Part shown: positions 38,390 through 47,820 of the stretch, piece by piece
How positions within the stretch are numbered: position 1 is the first letter of the stretch
Layout: each line of letters begins with the position of its first letter
DNA from: Bacteroidales bacterium UBA4345
GTDB lineage: Bacteria > Bacteroidota > Bacteroidia > Bacteroidales > Paludibacteraceae
NCBI GenBank assembly: GCA_002396385.1
Contig: DGTD01000078.1
Span: 1-56,681 of the forward strand
Direction of reading: 5' to 3'
DNA: 56,681 bases
Translations under genes and position numbers: made by a program
Notes under the pieces: model-generated
Told to the model about the DNA's origin: nothing
The model's database searches: none
What the model saw: only the letters and a program-made list of their open reading frames with translations

Positions 38390-39952
38390 TTACTGAATTG
38401 CGACCTCGACTGCAGGCAGTTTGTGCTGCTTGCCATCAGGACCCTTAGCTACAGTACCAGAGATATAGAAGGTCTTACCAGGAGCAAGGCTCTTCATCTT
38501 TGCCTTCATGGCATCAGTGATACGACCGCTAGTAGAAGAGAGGACTACAGTGTTACCCATTGAGTCAAATGACTTCATATCGAAACGCAATACAGTGTAT
38601 TTAACGTTCTTCAAGAGGTCAGAGTTCAGCTCAGCAACAACTTCAGTAGCTTGCATCAAAGCACCTTTCTTAATGTTACCGCCACCGAAAGTAGCACCGT
38701 TAGGGCCCTTCAAGAATGCCAATGGAGGTGGCAAAGGAAGAATACGGAAAGACTTGCTACCCATCTTCTGAACCTTACCTTGAATCTTAGCAGTTACATT
38801 AACCTCGCAGTTGCCACCTGGCCTGTGAGGAACAATAACGAAGGTACCATCACCCTTCTTAGTAGTAGAACAGTTAGAGAAAGTAACTGTAACATCGCTC
38901 ATAGACACACCAGGAACCGAAACACTCATTGGGTTAGGGTAACCAGCGTAAACTACGTTCAACATGTCAGGAGAGATAGTTGCGCTTGGTTCACCAACGG
39001 TATACTCGTTAGAGAAATCATACTTCTTCTCAGTGCCATCTTTCTGCTTAACAGAGATGTAACCAGAATACTTCTTGTTACCGATTGAAGTACAATTAAC
39101 AACGTACTTGCCATCTTCACCCAACTTGTTACCACCGATATAGATATCAGGTTTCTTAGTTGAGTCAATAGCAGCCAAGATAATCTTAGCCTCATACTTA
39201 CCACCACGAAGCACATAACCGGTATTTGCAACTGCGATAGCCTCCATCTTGTTCACACGAACGTCTTCAGCATCAGCAGAACCGAGCAAATACTTACCAA
39301 CCTGAACCTGGGTGTTACGGATATCGTTCTCAGTCTTGGTCAACATAGTCAAACAAGCGATAGCAGGCATATCTTCAAATATACGAGCCTCCCAAGTACG
39401 AGTACCAGTCTCAGTCTTCTTAGACTTCATTTCAAAAGTCTTGTTAAGATCAGCAATAGACTCTTTATCCTTGCCATAAGCCTTTTCAACTACAGAGCGG
39501 AATTTTTCCACAGCCTCATAAAGAAGACCATCTTTAGATTCACCCTTAGTAGCGATTTTCTGTTTCCAGATAACACTAGGAATGTTCAACTCACCAAGAC
39601 CACCATCAGAAAGAGTATCAGACTCGGCACCATCAATACCCTTGATGATTTCCTTCTTGATACTTTCAATATACTTGATAGTTTCGTCGGCAGACTTGTT
39701 AACCGCATCGTAAGAAGCCTTAGGACCAGAGAACTTAGCCTTATTGTTAGCAAGTTCCTTATCGAAAGACTTGTCCAATGCCAATTTAGAGTTTTCAGAA
39801 ATTAACATAGAAGACTTCAAAGAGTCTTGCACCAATTTATATCCATCGAGGATCTGGACAGACACGTTCAACGCCAAGAGCGCCGTGTACACCAGATACA
39901 TCATGGAGATCATTTTTTGTCTCGGGGTTTCCGGACAGTTCGTTGCTCCCAT
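38390..39952 (-). CDS. porM: Type IX secretion/gliding motor protein PorM/GldM
   Basis: PorM is anchored by one N-terminal helix in the inner membrane and spans the periplasm as a dimer of four domains, transmitting motor energy from PorL to the outer-membrane ring. The 520-residue protein starts MGATNCPETPRQKMISMMYL with the transmembrane helix at about 17-36, typical of GldM. The C-terminal half is beta-rich with the family segments VVYAGYPNPMSVSVPG and FRILPLPPPLAFL. It lies between porL and porN. Confidence 0.96.
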   Translation of the reverse strand: MGATNCPETPRQKMISMMYLVYTALLALNVSVQILDGYKLVQDSLKSSMLISENSKLALDKSFDKELANNKAKFSGPKASYDAVNKSADETIKYIESIKKEIIKGIDGAESDTLSDGGLGELNIPSVIWKQKIATKGESKDGLLYEAVEKFRSVVEKAYGKDKESIADLNKTFEMKSKKTETGTRTWEARIFEDMPAIACLTMLTKTENDIRNTQVQVGKYLLGSADAEDVRVNKMEAIAVANTGYVLRGGKYEAKIILAAIDSTKKPDIYIGGNKLGEDGKYVVNCTSIGNKKYSGYISVKQKDGTEKKYDFSNEYTVGEPSATISPDMLNVVYAGYPNPMSVSVPGVSMSDVTVTFSNCSTTKKGDGTFVIVPHRPGGNCEVNVTAKIQGKVQKMGSKSFRILPLPPPLAFLKGPNGATFGGGNIKKGALMQATEVVAELNSDLLKNVKYTVLRFDMKSFDSMGNTVVLSSTSGRITDAMKAKMKSLAPGKTFYISGTVAKGPDGKQHKLPAVEVAIQ

Positions 39953-39998
39953 TGTACTGTATTAAGTTAACAATTTTACAAATTAATCAATGTTCGAA

Positions 39999-40820
39999 TT
40001 AGCGGATAGTCATTGCATTAAGCATACCACCGTAAACGTTGTTCAACTGCTTCAAATTGTTAGCAAGATTTGAAATCTGTTGCTGGTAGTCAGCAGCGCT
40101 TTGAGCAGAGTTTTCAAGAGAAGATTGAATCTTGTTAACTGCGCCAGCAAGAGACTTCATAGCCTCGTTCTGTTCGTTAACAGTTCTAACCTGCAATTCG
40201 AATACTGAGTTAATAGTAGAAATGTTCTTAGTGATACCATCCATCTGCTGAGCAAAGTTCTGAGAACCGTTAGATGCAGAACTGATGCTAGAAGCGATAT
40301 TTTGATAAGAAGCAACCAAATTATCAGAAGCAGAAGTCAAAGAAGCCTGAGAAGCTGCAAATGCAGAAGCTGCCTGAGTAGCCTTGTTCAAGTTGTTAAC
40401 ATATTCCTGAGACTCGTTAGCTGCAGAAGCGATAGAACCGATCTGAGTTGCAGTTGTGTTGAGAGTAGAAACGCTTTCAGCCAACTTCTTAACCTGCTCT
40501 TCAACCAAAGTCTTAGGGTCAACTTCAGGAACAGCGATAACACCATTCTTCTTGTTATCCTTAGTATCTTCAGAAGCTTCACCACCTTCAAGTTCAGGAT
40601 AAACGATAGACCAGTCAAATTCCTTGTGAGGTTTATCAAACACACCGATACCGAACAAGATAGCCTCAGTGAACATACCTACGCAAAGCATAGGACCTGC
40701 ACCTGGCCAGTGCTGAATCTTAAACAAAGCACCTACAATTACGACAGATGCACCAAGAGAATACATGCAACCAGTAATCTTTTTTCCTTTTTCGGATTGG
40801 AAGAAATCAATGATACCCAT
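39999..40820 (-). CDS. porL: Type IX secretion/gliding motor protein PorL/GldL
   Basis: PorL forms the inner-membrane ring of the proton-driven T9SS motor. The 273-residue protein opens with two transmembrane helices (about 16-34 and 43-61) linked by KIQHWPGAG; Glu52 in the second helix (MFTEAILFG) is the likely proton-path residue. The rest is a long Gln/Asn/Ser/Ala-rich cytoplasmic coiled coil (about 95-265). It lies 48 bases after porK and 46 before porM. Confidence 0.95.
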   Translation of the reverse strand: MGIIDFFQSEKGKKITGCMYSLGASVVIVGALFKIQHWPGAGPMLCVGMFTEAILFGIGVFDKPHKEFDWSIVYPELEGGEASEDTKDNKKNGVIAVPEVDPKTLVEEQVKKLAESVSTLNTTATQIGSIASAANESQEYVNNLNKATQAASAFAASQASLTSASDNLVASYQNIASSISSASNGSQNFAQQMDGITKNISTINSVFELQVRTVNEQNEAMKSLAGAVNKIQSSLENSAQSAADYQQQISNLANNLKQLNNVYGGMLNAMTIR

Positions 40821-40868
40821 TTTAATTCAATTATTTTTTTAGTTTAACATTATATTAGATTGTAAGAT

Positions 40869-42278
40869 TTATTCGGCGCCAATATAACTACGAACGCAAC
40901 GGAAGCCGATGAAAGAACGGTTTTCAGTTTGATACTCATAAGTACGAACACCGCACTGCAAGAAGATACCAACGTCTTTCCAAGAACCGCCACGAACAAC
41001 TTTCTTTCTCATAACGTCACGGTCCATAGACTTGGCGTTATACTCGTAGTTAGGATTCATGTCATGAACGAAGCTATAGTTTGATTCGTGGAATGCGGAA
41101 GAAGTCCATTCAGCCACATTACCAGCCATATCATACAAGCCGTAATCGTTTGGAGGGAAAGATGCTACACGAGAAGAAATCAGGTAGCCATCGTCGGTAT
41201 AGTTACCACGCTGAGGTTTGAAGTTAGCCAAGAAGCAACCTTTAGCGGTACGGATGTAGTTACCACCCCAAGGATACATAGAGAGGTCCTTACCACCACG
41301 AGCTGCATATTCCCACTCTGCTTCAGTTGGAAGGCGGAAGTCTTGTACGCGGACACCCTTGTGAGCAACCTGATAAGAGTTGAACAAGAAAGTACGCCAG
41401 TGGCAGAATGCCTGAGCCTGCTCCCAAGACACACCAACAACAGGATATTCGCCGTAACCAGGGTGAGCGAAATACATCTTCATGTATGGCTCATTGTAAG
41501 CGTAGGTAAAGTCACGAATCCAGCACAAAGTATCAGGATAGATGTTGATACGTTTACGAGAGATGAAGTCAGAACGGTGTTTCAACTCACGGTAAACAGT
41601 GCGGTTGATGATGTGACCCTCAGAGTTATAGTAAGAAGTATCCTTCTTAACCATCACATCAGCACTATCCTTAGTACGGCCAAGGCCAGCAAGGCTACGG
41701 TTATAAGAACCGATCATAGGGTCGAACTTGTTCTCCTTTTTAGCAGCTTGAACATAGTCAACCCACGAATACTGGTAAGACATGATCATACCGTTCAACT
41801 GAGGAGCGATATCAATGTTGTCTTCACCCATATAGAACATACTGTCGATCGCTATTTTCTGATCTTCAGTAGGTTTTTCCCACGGAATATTTTTCTTCCA
41901 ATTTAGTCTTGGTTTGTCGAGTTCGTTACCCTTTTTGTCTTGGGTAATCTTATAAGTCTCGTCTACGTTCGACAATTTCTCGCGGGCAATAGAGTCACGA
42001 ACCCAATAAACGAACTGCTTGTATTCGCCATTGGTAATTTCAGTCTCATCCATCCAGAAAGCATCCAACGAGACGGTCTTCGATTGAGAAGTCATCGCCC
42101 AGTTAGCGTCCTGGTCATTTTGTCCCATTGTGAAAGAGCCTCGTTTAACGAAAAGCATACCATACGGAGTTGGCTCCTTCCACGACTTCGAATAAACACC
42201 CACCAACTCACCGTTGTCGCCACCGCCACAACTAGCGAGAAGGGCCGTTATTCCTGAAAAAATTAACAGTTTTTTCAT
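40869..42278 (-). CDS. porK: Type IX secretion lipoprotein PorK/GldK
   Basis: PorK is the lipoprotein half of the PorK-PorN ring. The start at 42278 (MKKLLIFSGITALLASC) gives a classical lipoprotein signal and 469 residues; the frame continues 36 codons upstream across the gap to porP without meaning. The body has a formylglycine-generating-enzyme-like (FGE-sulfatase) fold: GMLFVKRGSFTMGQ, FWMDETEITNGEYKQFVYW, VGVSWEQAQAFCHWR, RLPTEAEWEYAARGG, GNVAEWTSSAF and VRGGSWKD. It is 31 bases after porP. Confidence 0.96.
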   Translation of the reverse strand: MKKLLIFSGITALLASCGGGDNGELVGVYSKSWKEPTPYGMLFVKRGSFTMGQNDQDANWAMTSQSKTVSLDAFWMDETEITNGEYKQFVYWVRDSIAREKLSNVDETYKITQDKKGNELDKPRLNWKKNIPWEKPTEDQKIAIDSMFYMGEDNIDIAPQLNGMIMSYQYSWVDYVQAAKKENKFDPMIGSYNRSLAGLGRTKDSADVMVKKDTSYYNSEGHIINRTVYRELKHRSDFISRKRINIYPDTLCWIRDFTYAYNEPYMKMYFAHPGYGEYPVVGVSWEQAQAFCHWRTFLFNSYQVAHKGVRVQDFRLPTEAEWEYAARGGKDLSMYPWGGNYIRTAKGCFLANFKPQRGNYTDDGYLISSRVASFPPNDYGLYDMAGNVAEWTSSAFHESNYSFVHDMNPNYEYNAKSMDRDVMRKKVVRGGSWKDVGIFLQCGVRTYEYQTENRSFIGFRCVRSYIGAE

Positions 42279-42309
42279 GATATTTAAATTACTTGATTGC
42301 TCTTTTAGT

Positions 42310-43299
42310 TTATAAAATACGTTCACTTTTATATTTATTTTTCTTTGCGAATTCCAGCTTAAAAGAGTATTTGAGGCACACTTCATGACTACCTCCCGAC
42401 TTTATCATACCCGATACGGGAAGGTCATAAGCGTAACCTATAAATAGTCCGTTAAGCAAATTAGCTCCGACCAAGAAATCAAAAGAATCGCCTAACCTGT
42501 ACCCAAGACCACCGACAAACCTTTTCTTATAATCGACCAAACAAGAGAGGTCGAAAGAATTGACATTAAAGTCGGTTCGGAACAAAGCCGAGGGTTTCAA
42601 ATGAAAATCAGCATTTGAAAGAGGCAGGTCGTAACCACCCGTGAAGTAGAAGATTCTAGCCATGCTGACTTCCGAGTCGGAATTACTTTCACCCGTCTGC
42701 CCAGACCCAACACCGACATCAAAAGATGGTTTATTCAGGTTCAGAACTGAGAATCCAAGAAAAAGCCTTTCGTCAGAATAAAATGCGCCGAAACCACAAT
42801 CGAAAGCCATACCTGCATTCTCCAAGTCTAGGCTCGAGACTTTGTGATAATCTTCTTTGACTTCACCCTTTCCAGTTCCTGTAAAATCGAATTCAAAATC
42901 ATTTACAGAACCCAGACTCGCTGCTCCCAGATTCAGACCGAGGCCCAACTGGCCACGCCATAACTGCATTTTGTAAGCATACTGCAACAAAAATGCCTGA
43001 TTCTTGAAAGCGCCAATCTCCTCAGTAACGAAACTAACACCAATACCGTGTTTCGTTCCTGCGATAGAGAAAGGGACATCACCCGACACGACCACATCGT
43101 GAGGTGCATCTTCAAAGCCTGCCCACTGCAGACGATAGAGTCCGAAAACGTTGCACATCTCATTTTGTGCGACCGCACCCGGACAATAAGCAGAAGGCCC
43201 GTGCATATATTGCGTTCTCTGAGTATCGAATTGAGCCTGTCCCAAAAGCGGAAGTGCAGAAGCACAAACAGTTACAATCAATTTTTTCAGACACTTCAT
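42310..43299 (-). CDS. porP: PorP/SprF family type IX secretion outer-membrane protein
   Basis: PorP is an outer-membrane beta-barrel associated with the T9SS PorK/N ring and surface attachment. The ATG at 43299 gives a signal peptide (KKLIVTVCASALPLLGQAQ) and 329 residues. After it come the family features: FDTQRTQYMHG, NPxx-like YCPGAVAQNEMCNVFGLYRLQW, then alternating strands with LGLGLNLGAASLGS and a C-terminal SHEVCLKYSFKL. It heads the operon porP-K-L-M-N. Confidence 0.9.
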   Translation of the reverse strand: MKCLKKLIVTVCASALPLLGQAQFDTQRTQYMHGPSAYCPGAVAQNEMCNVFGLYRLQWAGFEDAPHDVVVSGDVPFSIAGTKHGIGVSFVTEEIGAFKNQAFLLQYAYKMQLWRGQLGLGLNLGAASLGSVNDFEFDFTGTGKGEVKEDYHKVSSLDLENAGMAFDCGFGAFYSDERLFLGFSVLNLNKPSFDVGVGSGQTGESNSDSEVSMARIFYFTGGYDLPLSNADFHLKPSALFRTDFNVNSFDLSCLVDYKKRFVGGLGYRLGDSFDFLVGANLLNGLFIGYAYDLPVSGMIKSGGSHEVCLKYSFKLEFAKKNKYKSERIL

Positions 43300-43428
43300 G
43301 AGAAAACAACCAAAATATTCAGCAATATTAGCAATTTTTGGAATAAATAGCAACAAAAGACCTTTTTTTAAAGGCAAATTCGCCAAAATTCCATATCCGC
43401 CAACATTCCTGACGACTATGCATAAATT

Positions 43429-43650
43429 TTAATATTCGTCTTCGTTAAACAAGAAATCTTCCTTACTTGGATAGTCAGGCCAAACATCCTCAATACTTTC
43501 GTAAACGTCGCCTTCGTCTTCCAACTCTTGCAGATTTTCAATTACTTCTAGCGGAGCTCCCGAACGCATTGCGTAATCAATCAGTTCGTCCTTAGTAGCA
43601 GGCCAAGGAGCATCCTCCAACTTTGACGCTAATTCTAGTGTCCAATACAT
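43429..43650 (-). CDS. DUF2795-like small acidic protein
   Basis: A 73-residue acidic protein of the small DUF2795 type common in Bacteroidetes: YWTLELASKLEDAPWPATKD, then ELIDYAMRSGAPLEVIENLQ, then an acidic tail with DVWPDYPSKEDF. The first part resembles a compact helical domain; no enzymatic residues are evident and the function is unknown. It is preceded by a very good -33/-7 promoter and a palindrome over the expected transcription start. Confidence 0.85.
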   Translation of the reverse strand: MYWTLELASKLEDAPWPATKDELIDYAMRSGAPLEVIENLQELEDEGDVYESIEDVWPDYPSKEDFLFNEDEY

Positions 43651-43682
43651 GAGACTGAATTTTTGTTAGACAAAAAACATAT

Positions 43683-43695
43683 ACCTCTTAGAGGT
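43683..43695 (-). promoter_or_regulatory. Palindrome over the DUF2795 transcription start (possible operator)
   Basis: ACCTCTTAGAGGT is a perfect 6-bp inverted repeat around a single T, just downstream of the -7 element. It could be a repressor site or a small leader hairpin. Confidence 0.35.
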
Positions 43696-43698
43696 GTG

Positions 43699-43728
43699 CA
43701 AAAATATATCTTTTTTTATAAATAACAA
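43699..43728 (-). promoter_or_regulatory. -33/-7 promoter of the DUF2795 gene
   Basis: On the minus strand TTG (43726-43728) and TATTTTTG (43699-43706) are separated by 19 bases, an exact consensus fit. Confidence 0.75.
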
Positions 43729-43801
43729 CTCCAAAAGGAGAAAAATAGTAGCGATTACGTCATCAAACTCTTCCAAGCTGCGAAACAAGAAAAAAAGAGA
43801 A

Positions 43802-44569
43802 CTAATAACGGACTATATAATCTTCTTTTTGCAGATCGTCATTTGCAATTAAAATTCCGAACTGGAACAGGTTGACAGAGACCTTCACCCGATTGTCGTC
43901 CTTAAGGGCATTCCACGTCTTCCACATATCTGCTGTGGCATAAGGGCAAGGGACTATAATAAAGAAGCGCTCGCCATACTTGTCCATTCTGCTTTGGGCC
44001 AGATGCATCACATCGGCCGCGCTTGCCGAGTTGATGTAGAAGAAATCGTTCCTCGACATTTTGTCTATGACTCCATCAAAGACTTTTTTCTCGTCGGCAC
44101 ACACTACTTTTTTCACATTGTGTATACCAATCCTATCGAACAAAGATTGTGCCAAATCCGACATTTCCGGCTGTGCGCTTAAAGAAAAAACAGGAATCTT
44201 CGAATTTGCCGCAGCCAGAAACATGGTCGAGATTCCACATGTCGCACCATACTCTAAAACCACATCAGGCTTGTAGTAGTTTACGAGTCGGAACAACAAT
44301 TGGCCGTACTTTTGCTTTATTGCATATTTGTCGACAACATTTCCTATGCTCTCGAGTTTCTTAGTCCCATCGGGTTGGTACACGCCTATTTTCTCTTGGG
44401 TTCTACACATTTTTGTGCGGACCTTTTCAATCAGGCTATACTTATAATAAGGCAAATCTTCCTCTATTATTGTTGTCACCAAATGATAGACGTATGGCGA
44501 ATGGATGCCATATCCATGTTGGTAGCCCGAAGTAAAACAATACTTCAAATACTGTAAGAAACGTCGCAT
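43802..44569 (-). CDS. Class I SAM-dependent methyltransferase-like protein
   Basis: The start at the ATG at 44569 (MRRFLQYLKYCFTSGYQHGY) gives 255 residues; a TTG four codons upstream is less likely. The Rossmann core is visible in VVLEYGATCGISTMFLAAAN (SAM-binding strand and glycine loop) followed by IPVFSLSAQPE, and NDFFYINSASAADVMHLAQS where O-methyltransferases usually have a metal-binding Asp. The glycine motif is atypical (EYGATCGIS for E-x-G-x-G-x-G). The substrate is unknown. It follows the helicase gene by 64 bases. Confidence 0.75.
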   Translation of the reverse strand: MRRFLQYLKYCFTSGYQHGYGIHSPYVYHLVTTIIEEDLPYYKYSLIEKVRTKMCRTQEKIGVYQPDGTKKLESIGNVVDKYAIKQKYGQLLFRLVNYYKPDVVLEYGATCGISTMFLAAANSKIPVFSLSAQPEMSDLAQSLFDRIGIHNVKKVVCADEKKVFDGVIDKMSRNDFFYINSASAADVMHLAQSRMDKYGERFFIIVPCPYATADMWKTWNALKDDNRVKVSVNLFQFGILIANDDLQKEDYIVRY

Positions 44570-44633
44570 AATTAATTGCAATATTGCTCAAATATATCCA
44601 GTTTTTTCATTTTTCACATAACTTATTCGAATA

Positions 44634-46778
44634 TTATTTAGGTATTGCCATCATAAAACGTATTTCATCGTACGAGCACTTACCATCGAATGCGTCGTAA
44701 ACTTCTTTCATACCCGACACGTCGGGATGCGTATCGAAATAGTCTTTTAGCAAGTTATAGTTTTCCGCCGCGACAAGTTCAGAAGCAGGTAATTGTCCAC
44801 TCATCACATAATTAGCCAGATGGCCGATCACCGTATTGACAGCCAACCCGCGTTCTTCCGCTATCTGTTGCGGAGTTTTTCCGCTACAGTACATATCGTA
44901 CGTCAGTTGTGCGGTTGCGACTCTTTTCTCACTGTGCCCGGTTCTTTCGCGCGACCTTCTTCTCCTACCTGTTTTTTCCTGCGTTTCATCGTCGATATGT
45001 GCCAGGGCTTTATTTTCGAGATATGCCTCAATCGAGAAATCAGACACCGACTGTTTTAACGTAAGCATTTTTTCCTTCAGTTGGGTATCCAGGTCCTCAC
45101 ACAATGCGGCATACCTTGCTTTTGCCTCTTTCCGACTCACTTGCACTTTCAACTTCTCTTGCAGTGGCGGCAGCATCTGCCCCAACTTCTCGAGGAAATA
45201 AGCAGACGCCTTTGTTATACGTTCCTGCAGGCGGGGGTCTCGTCTGCGGGAATAGTCAGACAACTGGTTCTGAAATTTTTGCGACACTTCCACCACGTCT
45301 TGCAAAAAGTCGTTTTGTATGCGTTTCACTTCATGCAGTAAAGGCAGGTAGGCCTGACTAAAGTATTCCGACACCATTCTGGAAATGGAGAGCAGCGTAC
45401 CATTCAGTTCCGAGAAGGAGAATTGTTCCAACAACAGCCGTTCATAATAGGCCTGTTCCATATCGCCCAGTTGTGCGTTTGTTACCACTTGCTTTCCTGC
45501 CTCTTCCGAAAAATCGAGAACCCGCTGGTCTGTCTTGATAGCATCAGGCGACAAGGGAGAGGTCAGCACAAGTCCGTCTAACGAGCGGCATCTGCTCAAT
45601 GCGACATAAACCTGTCCATGGGCAAATGCGCTGTTGGCATCAAGCATAACCTTGTCGAAAGTAAGTCCCTGACTTTTATGTATTGTAATAGCCCACGCCA
45701 GACGGAGCGGGAACTGCGAGAACGATCCAATCACTTTTTCCTCTATGGCCTTCGTGTCGTCGTTCATCTCATAATGTACATTGTTCCAAACAAGGCGGGG
45801 GGCGTCAACTTCCCCTCCATCGGGGAACAGAACGGTTATGTGCTCGCTTGACAGAGAACTGACAATGCCGATTTTCCCGTTGAAGAAGGCTCTTTCGGGC
45901 GAAGGGTCATTCTTTACAAACATCACCTGGGCACCTTTTTTCAGCACCAGTTCCTTCTCGGTCGGATACGACCATTCGGGGAAATCGTCTTTTACAGTTG
46001 CCGTATATGAGAACGTTTGTCCGGGCAATTCTGCCAGTTTGTTTTCGTTTACCTGGTTCGCTTTTGCATTATGAGTAGTAAGCCTGATATAGCCCTCGCT
46101 TGCAGAGGGATTAAATTCAGGATTATAGCGGGCATTCAACAATGCCAAATCCCGAGCATTGGCATTGTTGTTTCTAACCTTATTGAGCAACTCGACAAAG
46201 ACAGAGTCGCTCTGCCGGTAATTTTTTGTCAGTTCCACAGTCGAGAAACCCGCATTCTTCAATGCCAGGCTTTCAAAAAAATAAGAGGTTGGATAAAAAT
46301 CCCTTAACAAAACCTCCTCTTGGGATTTCAGTACAGGAGGCAACTGCTGCAAATCGCCGATCAGCAATAGCTGTACCCCTCCGAAAGGCGAATGGCAACG
46401 GCGGATACGGCGCAAAGCTTCATCAACAGCATCAAGCACATCGGCACGGACCATACTGATTTCATCTATCACCAACAAGTCGAGGCTGCGTATTATGTTT
46501 AGCTTATTGCGGCTGAACCTAAAGTTACCCTCTTTCCGAATTGAATTCGGGATGAAGGGTTCGAAAGGCAGTTGGAAGAGAGAATGAAGAGTAACGCCAC
46601 CCGCATTGATAGCAGCGACTCCAGTAGGTGCGGCAACGACCATTCTTTTCGCCGAATGCTGGCGCAGGTATTTCAGGAAGGTTGTTTTCCCCGTACCGGC
46701 TTTTCCTGTCAGAAAGACATTGGCGGCAGTACGTTCCACCAATCTGAATAATTTTTCAAATTCACCGTTAAACTCCAT
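44634..46778 (-). CDS. PIF1-like superfamily 1 DNA helicase with C-terminal helix-turn-helix
   Basis: A 714-residue helicase: Walker A GKAGTGKTTF (Lys31), motif APTGVAAINAGGVTLHSLF typical of PIF1/RRM3 proteins, Walker B LLVIDEISMV, GDLQQLPPV, TKNYRQSD, HKSQGLTFDKV and VYVALSRCRSLDGLVL. Residues ~480-600 are helical and Arg/Lys-rich. The C terminus carries a helix-turn-helix of the HTH_40 kind (YDMYCSGKTPQQIAEERGL), found in Bacteroidetes PIF1-like and RecQ-like helicases. It probably acts on replication or repair intermediates or structured DNA in the cytoplasm. It starts 22 bases after prmA. Confidence 0.9.
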   Translation of the reverse strand: MEFNGEFEKLFRLVERTAANVFLTGKAGTGKTTFLKYLRQHSAKRMVVAAPTGVAAINAGGVTLHSLFQLPFEPFIPNSIRKEGNFRFSRNKLNIIRSLDLLVIDEISMVRADVLDAVDEALRRIRRCHSPFGGVQLLLIGDLQQLPPVLKSQEEVLLRDFYPTSYFFESLALKNAGFSTVELTKNYRQSDSVFVELLNKVRNNNANARDLALLNARYNPEFNPSASEGYIRLTTHNAKANQVNENKLAELPGQTFSYTATVKDDFPEWSYPTEKELVLKKGAQVMFVKNDPSPERAFFNGKIGIVSSLSSEHITVLFPDGGEVDAPRLVWNNVHYEMNDDTKAIEEKVIGSFSQFPLRLAWAITIHKSQGLTFDKVMLDANSAFAHGQVYVALSRCRSLDGLVLTSPLSPDAIKTDQRVLDFSEEAGKQVVTNAQLGDMEQAYYERLLLEQFSFSELNGTLLSISRMVSEYFSQAYLPLLHEVKRIQNDFLQDVVEVSQKFQNQLSDYSRRRDPRLQERITKASAYFLEKLGQMLPPLQEKLKVQVSRKEAKARYAALCEDLDTQLKEKMLTLKQSVSDFSIEAYLENKALAHIDDETQEKTGRRRRSRERTGHSEKRVATAQLTYDMYCSGKTPQQIAEERGLAVNTVIGHLANYVMSGQLPASELVAAENYNLLKDYFDTHPDVSGMKEVYDAFDGKCSYDEIRFMMAIPK

Positions 46779-46800
46779 ATCGATCAGGAATTATATTTCC

Positions 46801-47655
46801 TTAAAGTTTCACACACTCAACAGAAGCCCAGCCGTCCATTTCCGACTGGTCGGAAACAGCATAACCATATTCACGGCAAGCCTTACAAACGAAGTCGACA
46901 TCTTCCGAAAGAAAACCACTCATAAACAAACGGGTGCCTTTAGCAGACCGGCTGGCATAGACTGGGAGTCCCTCTAACAAGATGTTTCGTGTTATATTGG
47001 CAAATATATAGTCAAACTGGCCATCGGGCATCACGTCGAACCCTCCGTGCCGGAGCTCCACATCGTGGAGTCCATTCAGTTCCAGATTCGTTCGGGCATT
47101 CTCGTAAGCCCAGCGGTCGATATCGAAAGCCACGACACGGGCAGCGCCCTTTTTCTTCGCCAGAATAGCGAGGATAGCCGTACCACACCCGACATCGACA
47201 GCCGATTTTCCAGCCATGTCAGCAGAAAGGATCCGTTTTACGACCAAAGATGTTGTCTCGTGACACCCAGATCCAAACGCCTGCTTAGGGCTGATCAGGA
47301 TATCGTATTCGGCAGCCGGAGCATCGGTCACCAACGGACTATGTACGACACAACGATCAGCGATAACGACATATCGGAAAGAATCGTTTTCCCATTTTTC
47401 GTTCCAGTTCCTATCGGCAATCCTTTTCTTTGAAAAGCTTATGCCTTCGGCCATCGGGAACGTAGCGACAAAAGTACGCAGCACAGCCTCCACGTCATTA
47501 TCGTCTATTGTGCCAGACGGGGCAAAAGCCTTTATGCCATCGCAGGTTGGCTCAAAACTTTCGAACGCCGCATCTTCAAAAAAAGAAGGAAGGACGTCAG
47601 CCGCAAAGGAACGGGCCTCGTCAGGAATATAGAATAAATACTCAGAATAGTCCAT
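46801..47655 (-). CDS. prmA: Ribosomal protein L11 methyltransferase
   Basis: PrmA trimethylates ribosomal protein L11. The start at 47655 (MDYSEYLFYIPDEARSFAAD) gives 284 residues; the eight codons before it lack similarity. The C-terminal Rossmann domain has AFGSGCHETTSLV, DVGCGTAILAILAKKKGA, VVAFDID and FANITRNILLEGLP, the PrmA signatures (the last carries the NPPY-like N-I motif). It heads the prmA-helicase-methyltransferase group. Confidence 0.93.
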   Translation of the reverse strand: MDYSEYLFYIPDEARSFAADVLPSFFEDAAFESFEPTCDGIKAFAPSGTIDDNDVEAVLRTFVATFPMAEGISFSKKRIADRNWNEKWENDSFRYVVIADRCVVHSPLVTDAPAAEYDILISPKQAFGSGCHETTSLVVKRILSADMAGKSAVDVGCGTAILAILAKKKGAARVVAFDIDRWAYENARTNLELNGLHDVELRHGGFDVMPDGQFDYIFANITRNILLEGLPVYASRSAKGTRLFMSGFLSEDVDFVCKACREYGYAVSDQSEMDGWASVECVKL

Positions 47656-47740
47656 ACTAATTTTAGTTGGTGTAAACAACCCATTTCACCTTCAGAAAGA
47701 GGGCTGGAATTTATTTTTTGTTTATCTTTGTCAAATTAGC

Positions 47741-47767
47741 GGAAGGACATGTACATCAATCCTTTCC
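47741..47767 (+). promoter_or_regulatory. Inverted repeat upstream of the sigma-54-like promoter (possible enhancer)
   Basis: GGAAGGA (47741-47747) and TCCTTTCC (47760-47767) form an imperfect inverted repeat with the palindrome ATGTACAT (47749-47756) near its centre, about 94 bases before the predicted start of transcription. That is the distance at which activators of sigma-54 promoters usually bind. Confidence 0.35.
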
Positions 47768-47820
47768 TCTAGTAAAGACAAAGATAATAACAATTTGCGT
47801 CAAAAAGAAAGGCCAAACGT

